DNA of 8,642 bases from an uncultured Bdellovibrionales bacterium. Its GTDB lineage: Bacteria > Bdellovibrionota > Bdellovibrionia > Bdellovibrionales > JAMPXM01. Of this stretch, positions 1 to 6,892 are shown piece after piece. The position numbers and the translations under genes were made by a program. Location of the stretch: contig CALBDW010000070.1 of the NCBI GenBank assembly GCA_937927435.1, positions 1 to 8,642 on the forward strand. Reading direction: 5' to 3'. How positions within the stretch are numbered: the first letter of the stretch is position 1; every line of letters begins with the position of its first letter. The notes below the pieces were generated by a model, which saw only the letters and a list, made by a program, of their open reading frames with translations, ran no database searches and was not told the DNA's origin.

Positions 1-688
1 GAATTTGTCGGTTGAATAGAAACCTTTCACCGTATCGGTAAAGATCCTCCGGGCCGACATGATAGAGCCCGAGCTTTCCAAAGAACATATTGACCGAACG
101 CGCGAAGGCCTCGCGCATCGTCATCATCCGAGTCCACCGGTTGATTTTGTCGTTCTCGAGATTCTTTCTATAAAGCGTGTACAGGCCGCCGTTAAACGGG
201 ACGACTGTATCGTGGCGAGCCTTCTTGAGATCGATGGCGGCGCTCGCCGTGACAATCTTGAAAATCGACGCTGCCGGGAACGTCGCCCGCAACGCCAGGT
301 TATCGATTCCGGATTTCACTCGCGAATGGCTCGCGAGCGCGAGGATGCGTCCGGTTTTAGCGTCAATGGCGACAAACGCCGCGTAGTCCGGCTGGTAGCG
401 GCGCAGAAGTTTCTGCATCAGGTTCTGCGCGTTTTCGTTCAAGGTGTATTCGACTTTGACCGCCTTAATTTCTCCGTCGATCTCCAGGTCGAATTCATCG
501 GGAAATTCGTTACGGGCGATCGCCGGCCCCAATTGATCAACCAAGACATTCTTATTGATTGTCGGCCCCAAACCAACAAGCTCGAAGGCGCTCGTTCCCC
601 GTGCGGCGCCCGTGACCCAACCGACGGAAACGATAAGCAGTATCAGCGCCACAGCGGCGACTACGAACTTGGTGTGTTTAGGATGCAT
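1..688 (-). CDS. Penicillin-binding protein, transpeptidase domain (3' part outside window)
   Basis: This is a D,D-transpeptidase that would cross-link peptidoglycan peptides on the periplasmic side of the inner membrane. The visible 229 residues start MHPKHTKF, followed by one membrane segment (about residues 8-28) with a short basic cytoplasmic end. After a short linker, the transpeptidase fold begins near residue 80, with the typical run VAIDAKTGRILALAS at 106-120. The active-site motif SxxK is S141-I-F-K144 and the SxN motif is S198-V-N200. The KTG motif must lie beyond the left edge. Only about 50 residues separate the anchor from the domain, so no room remains for the usual class B dimerisation domain or for a glycosyltransferase domain. 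The ATG at 688 is the first start after an in-frame stop; no good Shine-Dalgarno is visible. The gene lies 54 nt behind the 743-1732 gene on the same strand and is probably co-transcribed with it. A penicillin-recognising regulator or beta-lactamase-like member is a less likely reading. Confidence 0.87.
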   Translation of the reverse strand, partial: MHPKHTKFVVAAVALILLIVSVGWVTGAARGTSAFELVGLGPTINKNVLVDQLGPAIARNEFPDEFDLEIDGEIKAVKVEYTLNENAQNLMQKLLRRYQPDYAAFVAIDAKTGRILALASHSRVKSGIDNLALRATFPAASIFKIVTASAAIDLKKARHDTVVPFNGGLYTLYRKNLENDKINRWTRMMTMREAFARSVNMFFGKLGLYHVGPEDLYRYGERFLFNRQI

Positions 689-742
689 AGGCTCAGTGTC
701 ACTGGATTCCGCTCAGACCGTCAAGGCCCAAAGCAGGGCTTA

Positions 743-1732
743 TCAGAGAGCCGACGTGTTGACTCGCATATCGGTGAAAGGCAGTGTCCGCTGTTTCGAG
801 CGGGAACGGTTGCGGATCATATATCCGCCCTTCGACAATTTTTCGATCTCGATCGGTTCATCGATTCTTGTCGCCGTCGACGGAAGCGGAGCTAAACAGT
901 CCGAATGGCAACTCCATCCGCCATCCCACGGTTCGGGTGTCGTGAAGCGGTAACCCCGCAGCAGCAGGCGAATCCGGTTTTTCTGCACGGATTGAATTTC
1001 GAAATTCCCAATCGCGCTGAACCGGCTTCCAGCTTTTAAATCGTCGGATCGGCCGAACATGAAAAACGTTCCGTCTCCGCGCAAGCGAAGAATCCATTTT
1101 TCCTCGTCCTCCGACTCCGGAACCAATTCTTGGTTCACGACCGAGCCCAGCCCCGCGCGCTCGAATTCGCCTTGGTTCCGATCGAAATTTTTCGCGTCTA
1201 AGAGCGAACGGTCCGCGAGAGCCGACGTTGAAACCGCGACGTCGACTTTGACTCCATCCGCCTGCAAAAAACGGAGCGACTTCAGACACGGACCGTGATT
1301 GCCGCGCAGATTAATCGCCAGCGAGGTGATATCCGGCAATCTTGAGCCGAAATCGGCTTTGACCACTCGCGCCCCGCCTTCGGCATACACGCGACGGGTG
1401 CCCGGCGAAGCGAAGAACTCGACACCATCGACGAAGTCGGACGAGCAGGACTCGAGTTCAACCTTGTTCGCGCTCAGAGCCGGCTCAAAGTAGAGGACGA
1501 ACTTCGCGAATTTGATGCCTTTGTGAAGTTCAACGGAAGCCCCCTCGATCAAGTTCGCGATAGAGGCGGAACTCGGCACGGACGATTCGATACCGACGAC
1601 GCGCGCACCCACCCCGCCTTTGGTGTGGTCAATCGTCGGCTTCGGGCCCAGGTCGCCCGAAACGACCTGGCTCCACCCGCAGAACGTAAGGAACGCCAGA
1701 GTTGGGAGAGCAGCCTTCATCATCATCACCAT
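743..1732 (-). CDS. Secreted protein with a possible discoidin/NADase-type carbohydrate-binding-like domain
   Basis: This 329-residue protein is predicted to be exported. The N-terminus MVMMMKAALPTLAFLTFCGW has a hydrophobic core and a likely signal peptidase I site after VVSG (near residue 26). The Cys in it is preceded by Phe, so it is a poor lipobox. Residues about 45-165 are beta-rich, and the stretch LAINLRGNHGPCLKSLRF (138-155) resembles the end of discoidin-like (F5/8 type C or NADase-type glycan-binding) domains. That match is from memory of family patterns and is tentative. A second beta-rich part (about 210-265, with RGDGTFFMFG) follows. The mature protein has four cysteines (C96, C149, C275, C279), consistent with disulfides in the periplasm. 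I chose the start at 1732 because GGAG lies about 10 nt upstream and the signal peptide then sits at the N-terminus; 1726, 1723 and 1720 are also ATG codons. It precedes the PBP gene in a likely operon. Confidence 0.78.
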   Translation of the reverse strand: MVMMMKAALPTLAFLTFCGWSQVVSGDLGPKPTIDHTKGGVGARVVGIESSVPSSASIANLIEGASVELHKGIKFAKFVLYFEPALSANKVELESCSSDFVDGVEFFASPGTRRVYAEGGARVVKADFGSRLPDITSLAINLRGNHGPCLKSLRFLQADGVKVDVAVSTSALADRSLLDAKNFDRNQGEFERAGLGSVVNQELVPESEDEEKWILRLRGDGTFFMFGRSDDLKAGSRFSAIGNFEIQSVQKNRIRLLLRGYRFTTPEPWDGGWSCHSDCLAPLPSTATRIDEPIEIEKLSKGGYMIRNRSRSKQRTLPFTDMRVNTSAL

Positions 1733-1954
1733 TCGCTTCCGACTCCAGAAAATGTAGCGTATCCGATCCTGAACGCCAGTCGAATGGAAAATACCGGCAA
1801 CACGTCGCATGCGGCCCATTTCGTCCGCCGGCCTGGCCGCAAGTCGTGGAGCGGGCGGGTTTGCCGCGCCTTTCTTGCACAGTTCGACGCGGTCACCGAA
1901 AATTTTAAAACGGTCATCGATCTTTAAATTCCGCGCACTGAAAAAAGGATTCGT
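1733..1954. promoter_or_regulatory. Divergent intergenic region with weak plus-strand promoter candidate
   Basis: This 222-nt gap separates two divergently transcribed genes for secreted proteins, so it must hold promoters for both. On the plus strand TTGCAC (1875-1880) and GAAAAT (1898-1903) are spaced 17 nt apart and would start a transcript about 45 nt before the 1955 gene. The -10 match is poor, so this is weak. The AT-rich stretch around 1897-1909 and 1921-1929 stands out from the GC-rich surroundings. No convincing minus-strand promoter was found. Confidence 0.35.
1945..1949 (+). promoter_or_regulatory. Shine-Dalgarno of the carbonic anhydrase-like gene
   Basis: AAGGA lies 5 nt before the ATG at 1955 and fixes that start. 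The encoded protein then opens directly with a signal peptide. Confidence 0.75.
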
Positions 1955-2824
1955 ATGAAGACAACGGTCTTTATCGGTTCAATCGTTCTCATCGGCGCCG
2001 TTTCGGCAGCGCATGCCGCGCCTAAAAACACACCGGAATTCTTCAAAAAGATCACGAAAGCGCCGAAGGCCATTACCGTCGAAGAAACCTCTGAAGGAGA
2101 AGTGCCCGGCTCCGCCACCGAACCCACAAACCAAGTCGTCGAATCCTATCCGGCGCCGGGAGTCGACCCCAGTCCCACACCTTCTCCATCACCGGCACCC
2201 ATTACATCGTCCACCCTGGTTCCCGTGTCGCCGAGCGTACCGGGCGAAACAGCCCTGCGCTGGTTGATGAACGGCAACGTCCGCTACGTGAAGAACCGGT
2301 TCCGCGCTGACGGCCGAAGCGCGAAAGACCGCGAACGCCTGCTCACGGCGGAACGTCCGCACGCGATCGTCCTGGCGGCTTCAGATTCAAGGGTTCCTCC
2401 CGAGATCATCTTCGACCAAATGCTGGGCGAAATCCACGTCGTTCGCGTCTTAGGGCCGTCGCTTGATTCCTCGGTCATCGCGAGCATTGAGGCGGCTCTC
2501 ACCGAATCGGGGCCGCAACTCCTGGTCGTCTTGGGACACACGCACTCACCCCTCATCAGCAAAGCTTTGAAAGCAGGTGAAGGCGAAAGCGCCGGTAGCG
2601 AACTCATCGATCGCGTGATCGCCGACATCCGCTCGCGACTGGCCATCGCGGACAAAGAAAACGCCGGCGCCGACTACGCCATCGCAGCGGCACTGAACGC
2701 GGACGGAATCGCGCGCGAACTGCCGAAGCGTTCGGAAATCATCCGCAAGAAAATCGAAGACAAAACGCTTCTCATTAAGTCGGCTCTCTATCGGCTAAAT
2801 ACCGGAGAAGTCACGTTCTACTGA
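1955..2824 (+). CDS. Secreted beta-carbonic anhydrase homologue lacking the zinc cysteines
   Basis: The product (289 residues) begins with a clear signal peptide, cleaved most likely after SAAHA (residues 17-21). A Pro/Ser/Thr-rich linker follows (about 51-97), then a complete beta-carbonic anhydrase fold (about 98-289). Family landmarks are GNVRY (107-111), SDSRVPPE (143-150), IIFDQMLGEIHVVRVLG (151-167), VVLGHTH (191-197) and the C-terminal ALYRLNTGEV. In active enzymes zinc is held by Cys (before SDSR), His and Cys (GHxxC). Here these positions are A142, H195 and S198, and the whole protein contains no cysteine. The Asp-Arg dyad D144/R146 remains. It is therefore probably not a conventional zinc-dependent carbonic anhydrase, and may be a binding or structural derivative acting in the periplasm. 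An unusual metal site cannot be excluded. It has its own terminator and is probably monocistronic. Confidence 0.87.
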   Translation: MKTTVFIGSIVLIGAVSAAHAAPKNTPEFFKKITKAPKAITVEETSEGEVPGSATEPTNQVVESYPAPGVDPSPTPSPSPAPITSSTLVPVSPSVPGETALRWLMNGNVRYVKNRFRADGRSAKDRERLLTAERPHAIVLAASDSRVPPEIIFDQMLGEIHVVRVLGPSLDSSVIASIEAALTESGPQLLVVLGHTHSPLISKALKAGEGESAGSELIDRVIADIRSRLAIADKENAGADYAIAAALNADGIARELPKRSEIIRKKIEDKTLLIKSALYRLNTGEVTFY

Positions 2825-2839
2825 TCGTCGGAGTCTCCA

Positions 2840-2859
2840 AATCGAACGATCGTTCGTTT
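2840..2859. promoter_or_regulatory. TetR-type operator candidate 1 (palindrome)
   Basis: CGAACGATCGTTCG (2843-2856) is a perfect 14-bp palindrome. The flanking A/T bases extend it to 20 bp with one mismatched pair. Size and symmetry fit a TetR-family dimer site, and a close relative lies 82 bp downstream at the tetR promoter. That the TetR protein at 2954 binds it is inference. Confidence 0.65.
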
Positions 2860-2897
2860 CCTGATTAGCTGCAGCACCCCGGAAACTTTAATTTTTT

Positions 2898-2920
2898 GCC
2901 CCATTGTGGGGCTTTTCTTT
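2898..2920 (+). terminator. Intrinsic terminator after the carbonic anhydrase-like gene
   Basis: GCCCCA (2898-2903) and TGGGGC (2907-2912) form a six-pair stem with a 3-nt loop. It is followed by TTTTCTTT and preceded by a T-run. It lies 74 nt after the stop at 2824 and just before the tetR promoter, so it should insulate tetR-fadE from upstream transcription. Confidence 0.75.
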
Positions 2921-2947
2921 GTTGCGAACGAACGGTCGTGCTATCCT
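2919..2947 (+). promoter_or_regulatory. Putative tetR promoter with operator 2 in its spacer
   Basis: TTGTTG (2919-2924) and TATCCT (2942-2947) are spaced 17 nt apart. The matches to consensus are modest (3/6 and 4/6). The spacer is filled by operator candidate 2, whose core (2925-2938) is identical to operator 1 at 12 of 14 positions. Binding there would block RNA polymerase directly, as expected for autorepression. The predicted transcription start falls at or next to the ATG at 2954. The operator similarity is seen in the sequence; the promoter assignment is inference. Confidence 0.5.
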
Positions 2948-2953
2948 GTCGAC

Positions 2954-3679
2954 ATGCTGAGAGCCAAAAAGGGCGCGGAAAGCGCCCGTCCTCCACAACA
3001 GCTCCGCCGCAACACCGGGACAGCGAGATCCTCCCGAGACACCAAAACTTTAATTCTTGAGACTGCTCTCAAAATCGCGAGCCGTGAAGGCATCGATGGC
3101 TTGACGATTGGTGAACTCGCCAAAGCGGTCGGCATGTCCAAGAGCGGGCTGTTCGCGCATTTCGGCGGGCGCGATCAATTGCAACTCGCCGTTCTCCAAC
3201 TCGCTCTGGACCGTTTTGTACAGATCGTTCTAAGGCCCGCCTTCAAAGCGCCCCGCGGAGAACCTCGCATAGCCGCCGTGTTCAGCAATTGGCTCGCGCA
3301 CCTCAACGACCAATCGGCGCTCCCTGGCAGCAGCGTTCTCATCGGTGCTTCAACGGAATTCGACGATCGTCCGGGACCGATTCGGGACTTTATCCAAAAG
3401 GCGCAACGGGATTTAATCTCCAATATTGCGAAAGCAGCGCGCATGGCAGTCGAAGTGGGCCATTTTTCCGAAGAGCTCGACGTCGAGCAGTTTGCCTGGT
3501 CGATGTACGCGTTCGTCCTCGGCTACCACCACTCCAAGCGCATGCTCGAAGATCCCAAAGCCGAGTTGCACCTAAAGCGCGCATTCACCGATTTGATCGA
3601 GTCAGCGCGCCGGCCGAGGTCGATCGCCGCCAAATCAGCTTCGAAAACAGAGGTTTCGAAAAAGAAACGTAGAATGTAA
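2954..3679 (+). CDS. TetR/AcrR-family transcriptional regulator
   Basis: This 241-residue cytoplasmic DNA-binding protein has a basic N-terminal tail (1-29) and a canonical TetR helix-turn-helix at about 30-78. Its landmarks are ILETALKIASREG (34-46), LTIGELAKAVGMSKSGLFAHF (50-70) and GGRDQL. The larger C-terminal helical part (about 85-218) is the ligand-binding and dimerisation domain, with the segment EFDDRPGPIRDF (135-146) seen in several TetR subfamilies. A Lys/Arg-rich tail ends the protein. fadE follows 14 nt after the stop, which suggests the regulator controls fatty acid degradation and responds to an acyl-CoA or fatty acid. The ligand is inferred from context only. The ATG at 2954 was preferred over an in-frame GTG at 2906, which lies inside the upstream terminator. 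No Shine-Dalgarno precedes 2954, so the mRNA may be leaderless. Confidence 0.92.
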   Translation: MLRAKKGAESARPPQQLRRNTGTARSSRDTKTLILETALKIASREGIDGLTIGELAKAVGMSKSGLFAHFGGRDQLQLAVLQLALDRFVQIVLRPAFKAPRGEPRIAAVFSNWLAHLNDQSALPGSSVLIGASTEFDDRPGPIRDFIQKAQRDLISNIAKAARMAVEVGHFSEELDVEQFAWSMYAFVLGYHHSKRMLEDPKAELHLKRAFTDLIESARRPRSIAAKSASKTEVSKKKRRM

Positions 3680-3681
3680 AC

Positions 3682-3686
3682 GGAGG
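3682..3686 (+). promoter_or_regulatory. Shine-Dalgarno of fadE, supporting a GTG start
   Basis: GGAGG lies 7 nt before GTG at 3694, inside the 14-nt gap after tetR. This strong site decides the non-ATG start and supports translation from a shared tetR-fadE mRNA. Confidence 0.85.
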
Positions 3687-3693
3687 GACTAAC

Positions 3694-6210
3694 GTGGAAC
3701 CAATCATCGAATTCGGATACGCATGGCTTCCGGCCAACGGTTTAGTCGGCTGGGGGCTATTAGGCACTCTTCTCGTCGCGCTGATCCTCGGGTTTTTCGG
3801 CGCGCCCTTGATCGTGTGGGCGATTGCGGGCCTCGTCGTTCTTCATCTCTTCGGCGCGCCGCTCTGGCTCGGCATCGTCTACGTGCTCGTGATGGCGGTT
3901 TTCCTCATTCCGCCGGTCCGGCGCACTCTCATTTCCGGGGTCCTAATGAAAATCATGGCGCCGATGATGCCGCAGATTTCTGAAACCGAACAAAGCGTGC
4001 TGGATTCGGGAACCGTCTGGGCGGAAGGAGACCTGTTCTCCGGTAAACCCGATTTCAAGAAACTTATGGACGAGCCCTATCCACAGCTGACGAAGGAAGA
4101 ACAAGACTTCCTGAACGGTCCGGTCGAACGCCTCTGTGCAATTCTCGATGACTGGAAGCTCTGGGAAAGCCGCGAACTGCCGCAAGAAGCGTGGGACATC
4201 ATTAAAAAAGAGAAGTTCCTCGGCATGATCATTCCGAAAGAATACGGCGGCCTCGGCTTCTCGGCTCTCGCTCACAGCGAAGTCATCATGAAAATCGCAA
4301 GCCGCTCAATCCCGGCTTGTACGACCGTGATGGTTCCGAACTCGCTTGGTCCCGCCGAACTCCTGGTCCACTACGGAACTGAAGAACAAAAACGCACCCT
4401 CCTCCCCCGCTTGGCTTCAGGCGAAGAAATTCCTTGCTTCGCGCTGACTGAGCCCACGGCGGGATCCGACGCTGGTGGTATCACCTCAAGCGGCGTCCTC
4501 TTTAAAGGCGAGGACGGCAAGCTCTACATCCGTCTCAACTGGAACAAACGCTTCATCACGCTCGCAGCGGTTTCGACCCTGCTCGGTCTCGCATTCCGCT
4601 TGCGCGACCCCGAAAACCTCCTCGGCAAGGGCGAAGACGTCGGCATCACCTGCGCTTTAATCCCGACCAACACTCCGGGCGTGATCATTGGACGCCGTCA
4701 CGACCCGCTCGGCGTGCCGTTCTATAACTGCCCGACACAAGGTAAAGATGTCGTTGTTCCGATCGACGCCGTCGTCGGCGGCGTCAACGGCTGCGGGAAA
4801 GGCTGGACAATGCTCATGGAGTGTCTCGCAGCAGGCCGCGGCATCTCGCTGCCGGCACAAAGCGCGGGCGGCATCAAGATGGCGACCCGCGTGATGAGCG
4901 CTTATGCTTCGATCCGCAAACAGTTCGGCACTCCGATCGGAAAGTTCGAGGGCATCGAAGAGCCTCTCGCCCGTATCGCCGGCTTCAACTACCTGGTGGA
5001 AGCCATGCGCCGCTACACTCTGGGCGCGCTTGACCAAGGCATGAAACCCGCCGTCGTCACCGCGATCGCGAAGTACAACTCGACAGAACTCGGCCGCAAA
5101 GTCATTAACGATGCGATGGACATCGCCGGAGGGTCGGGAATTTCGCGCGGACCGCGCAACCTTCTCGCGCATCAATACATCGCGATGCCAATCGCGATCA
5201 CCGTTGAGGGCGCGAACATCGTGACCCGGACCTTGATCATCTTCGGTCAAGGCGCCATGCGCGCCCACCCGTTCGCTTATAAGGAAGTCAAGGCCATCCA
5301 AAACCGCGACGTGAAGGCTTTCTACGAAGCTTTTTGGGGCCATATCGGCCACGTCGTCCGGAACATGTGCCGCGCGATCGTGCTCAGCGTGACCCGCGGA
5401 TCGCTCGCGCCTTCGCCCGTTTCCGGAAGCACGGCGCGCTACTACCGCAAGCTTGCCTGGGCTTCGGCGAGCTTCGCGATCCTGGTCGACATCGCCATGG
5501 CTTCGCTCGGCGGTTCGCTCAAGATGCGTGAAAAGATCAACGGCCGCTTCGCCGACATCCTCTCCTGGATGTACATCGGTACGTCGGTTCTCCGCCGATT
5601 CGAAGCGGAAGGCCGCCGCAAGGAAGACTTGCCGTTCGTACACTTCTGCATGAACCACGCCCTCTATGAAATCCAGAAGGCGTTCGACGGACTTTTGGCG
5701 AACCTCGAAGTCCCGGGGCTGACTTGGTTCTTCCGCTATGTCATCAGAACTTGGTCGAACCTGAACGCTCTGGCCGGCGAACACAACGACCAACACACTC
5801 ACAAAATTGCTTCAATTATCTTGAATGACGAGGAACAACGGATCCGGCTCACGGAGGGCATCTACATTCCGAAGAATCCGGAGGAGCAGCTCGCTCGCCT
5901 CGACGAAGCCTTCAAGGTCGTCAAACGCGCCGAAGCCGCCGACCGCAAGGTCCGCAAGGCGGTTCGCGAAAAAGCGTTACCGAAGCTGAAAGGCGCCGCC
6001 GCTTATCAAGCGGCTCTCGAGAAAAACATCATCTCCAAAGCGGAATTCGACGACTTAAAGAAAGCCGAGGAATGGCGTTGGGAAATCGTCCAAGTCGACG
6101 ACTTCTCCCAGGAAGAGTACATCAACCGCCGAGGTTACGGACCCAACCGCCCGAAACCGATGGGTTTAGGCATCATCGCCCCTGAAAGTACGGCGACAAC
6201 CGCTCCGTAA
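3694..6210 (+). CDS. fadE: Acyl-CoA dehydrogenase FadE, membrane-associated
   Basis: FadE is an FAD-dependent acyl-CoA dehydrogenase that oxidises saturated acyl-CoA to trans-2-enoyl-CoA, the first step of beta-oxidation. The 838 residues are close to the length of Escherichia coli FadE (814) and resemble it from end to end. Three hydrophobic segments occupy about residues 17-34, 37-54 and 57-73. The conserved FadE segment DSGTVWAEGDLFSGKPDFKK follows, then the dehydrogenase N-terminal and middle domains with TEPTAGSDAG (252-261) and HDPLGVPFYNC (336-346). The C-terminal helical dehydrogenase domain ends with TVEGAN, where E505 aligns with the catalytic glutamate of the family. Residues about 530-825 match the FadE-specific C-terminal extension (DUF1974). 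No key motif is missing. Translation starts at a GTG with an excellent ribosome site. The gene is probably transcribed with tetR and ends at a strong terminator. Confidence 0.95.
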   Translation: MEPIIEFGYAWLPANGLVGWGLLGTLLVALILGFFGAPLIVWAIAGLVVLHLFGAPLWLGIVYVLVMAVFLIPPVRRTLISGVLMKIMAPMMPQISETEQSVLDSGTVWAEGDLFSGKPDFKKLMDEPYPQLTKEEQDFLNGPVERLCAILDDWKLWESRELPQEAWDIIKKEKFLGMIIPKEYGGLGFSALAHSEVIMKIASRSIPACTTVMVPNSLGPAELLVHYGTEEQKRTLLPRLASGEEIPCFALTEPTAGSDAGGITSSGVLFKGEDGKLYIRLNWNKRFITLAAVSTLLGLAFRLRDPENLLGKGEDVGITCALIPTNTPGVIIGRRHDPLGVPFYNCPTQGKDVVVPIDAVVGGVNGCGKGWTMLMECLAAGRGISLPAQSAGGIKMATRVMSAYASIRKQFGTPIGKFEGIEEPLARIAGFNYLVEAMRRYTLGALDQGMKPAVVTAIAKYNSTELGRKVINDAMDIAGGSGISRGPRNLLAHQYIAMPIAITVEGANIVTRTLIIFGQGAMRAHPFAYKEVKAIQNRDVKAFYEAFWGHIGHVVRNMCRAIVLSVTRGSLAPSPVSGSTARYYRKLAWASASFAILVDIAMASLGGSLKMREKINGRFADILSWMYIGTSVLRRFEAEGRRKEDLPFVHFCMNHALYEIQKAFDGLLANLEVPGLTWFFRYVIRTWSNLNALAGEHNDQHTHKIASIILNDEEQRIRLTEGIYIPKNPEEQLARLDEAFKVVKRAEAADRKVRKAVREKALPKLKGAAAYQAALEKNIISKAEFDDLKKAEEWRWEIVQVDDFSQEEYINRRGYGPNRPKPMGLGIIAPESTATTAP

Positions 6211-6236
6211 GTTTTCAGTGGCAAATGAGAGGCGAC

Positions 6237-6268
6237 AAACGGCCGGTTCAAAAGCCGGCCGTTTTTTT
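6237..6268 (+). terminator. Intrinsic terminator of tetR-fadE, possibly shared with the convergent gene
   Basis: AAACGGCCGG (6237-6246) and CCGGCCGTTT (6255-6264) pair around an 8-nt loop and run into TTTTTTTATTATT on the plus strand. It begins 27 nt after the fadE stop. On the opposite strand the same hairpin follows the stop of the 6270-6809 gene but has only a short T tail, so termination in that direction would be weaker. Confidence 0.88.
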
Positions 6269-6269
6269 A

Positions 6270-6809
6270 TTATTCAAGGCAATCCTTCTGAATGAACCCA
6301 GGCTCGCCTTCTTTGTTGAACGCCTTCACCCAGTTTGCGTCGACATCCTCAACCCAGATTTTTTTAGCGGGTTTCACCGTCAACATCTCTTCACTATCGG
6401 AAGCCGGCTGACGAAGCATCGGGCAAGCGTCCTTCGTGCGGACGAAGTGCCCCACGCCTACTTGGGAAACCGAAGCCGGTTTGCGGCTTTTCTTATCCGC
6501 TGCAGGTTTAATTTTTTCCGATTCCGCCGTCGCGGCTTTCTTCTTCGCCGGTTTTGCGGGAGCCGGTTTCACAGCCGGCGCAGGCGCCGCCAGAGGATCT
6601 TCAGCCGTCTCCCGTACTTCCGCCGCGGACAACTCCGCCTCCAATTCCTGCGACACTAAATCGCTCGGAAGAACGGACAACGGATCAAAATCACCGTCCG
6701 CTTCGTCAATAAAAACCTCTTCGCCGAATCCGGTCTCCGCTTTGACTTCCGGAACGGAGATCGACAGCACCAGAAAAAGGCCGATTGCACTAAACAACGT
6801 TCGTTGCAT
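6270..6809 (-). CDS. Secreted SH3-like domain protein
   Basis: This small envelope protein (179 residues) starts with a signal peptide, MQRTLFSAIGLFLVLSIS, cleaved probably after EVKA (residue 24). An acidic stretch (about 25-70) and an Ala/Pro/Lys-rich low-complexity linker (about 73-112) lead to a C-terminal module of about 60 residues. Its pattern, VRTKDACPMLRQPASDSEEM then KKIWVEDVDANWVKAF and GFIQKDCLE, looks like a bacterial SH3 fold of the kind that binds cell-wall peptides. C129 and C177 flank this module and could form a disulfide. The role is not known. The start at 6809 was chosen because AGGGGG lies about 10 nt upstream and the signal peptide is then N-terminal; a longer start at 6848 would put 13 extra residues before it. 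The gene converges on fadE and appears monocistronic. Confidence 0.75.
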   Translation of the reverse strand: MQRTLFSAIGLFLVLSISVPEVKAETGFGEEVFIDEADGDFDPLSVLPSDLVSQELEAELSAAEVRETAEDPLAAPAPAVKPAPAKPAKKKAATAESEKIKPAADKKSRKPASVSQVGVGHFVRTKDACPMLRQPASDSEEMLTVKPAKKIWVEDVDANWVKAFNKEGEPGFIQKDCLE

Positions 6810-6892
6810 ATTATCGTTTCCCCCTGGGAATCCCTTCTTTGCGCTCATCGGCCAGGCCGGTGTGGGCGTAGAGTCCAGTTTGTACGGGTACT

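Noticed and set aside
724..742. Hairpin AAGGCCC/GGGCTT between the two minus-strand genes as a terminator
   Set aside because: The stem needs a bulge and no U-tract follows it on the minus strand, so read-through from 743-1732 into the PBP gene is more likely.
59..895. 278-codon plus-strand open frame
   Set aside because: It lies opposite the PBP gene, whose SxxK and SxN motifs and membrane anchor are unmistakable, and it continues into the next minus-strand gene. Its translation is Arg-rich and has no recognisable domain.
1733..1819. N-terminal extension of the secreted protein to the ATG at 1819
   Set aside because: It would bury the signal peptide about 30 residues inside the protein and has no ribosome site as good as the one before 1732.
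1523..1927. Plus-strand frame with a run of five His codons
   Set aside because: The His run is only the complement of the repeated ATG start codons of the minus-strand secreted protein gene.
2906..2953. GTG start giving TetR 16 extra N-terminal residues
   Set aside because: This start falls inside the upstream terminator hairpin and the extension covers the operator and promoter; the ATG at 2954 fits better, although it lacks a ribosome site.
4657..5802. 381-codon minus-strand open frame
   Set aside because: It is fully antisense to conserved fadE domains; long antisense frames are common in GC-rich genes. The translation is rich in His, Arg, Asp and Glu and lacks fold-like features.
6810..6848. 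N-terminal extension of the SH3-like protein to 6848
   Set aside because: A purine-rich ribosome site lies within it, and the signal peptide starts naturally at the 6809 ATG.
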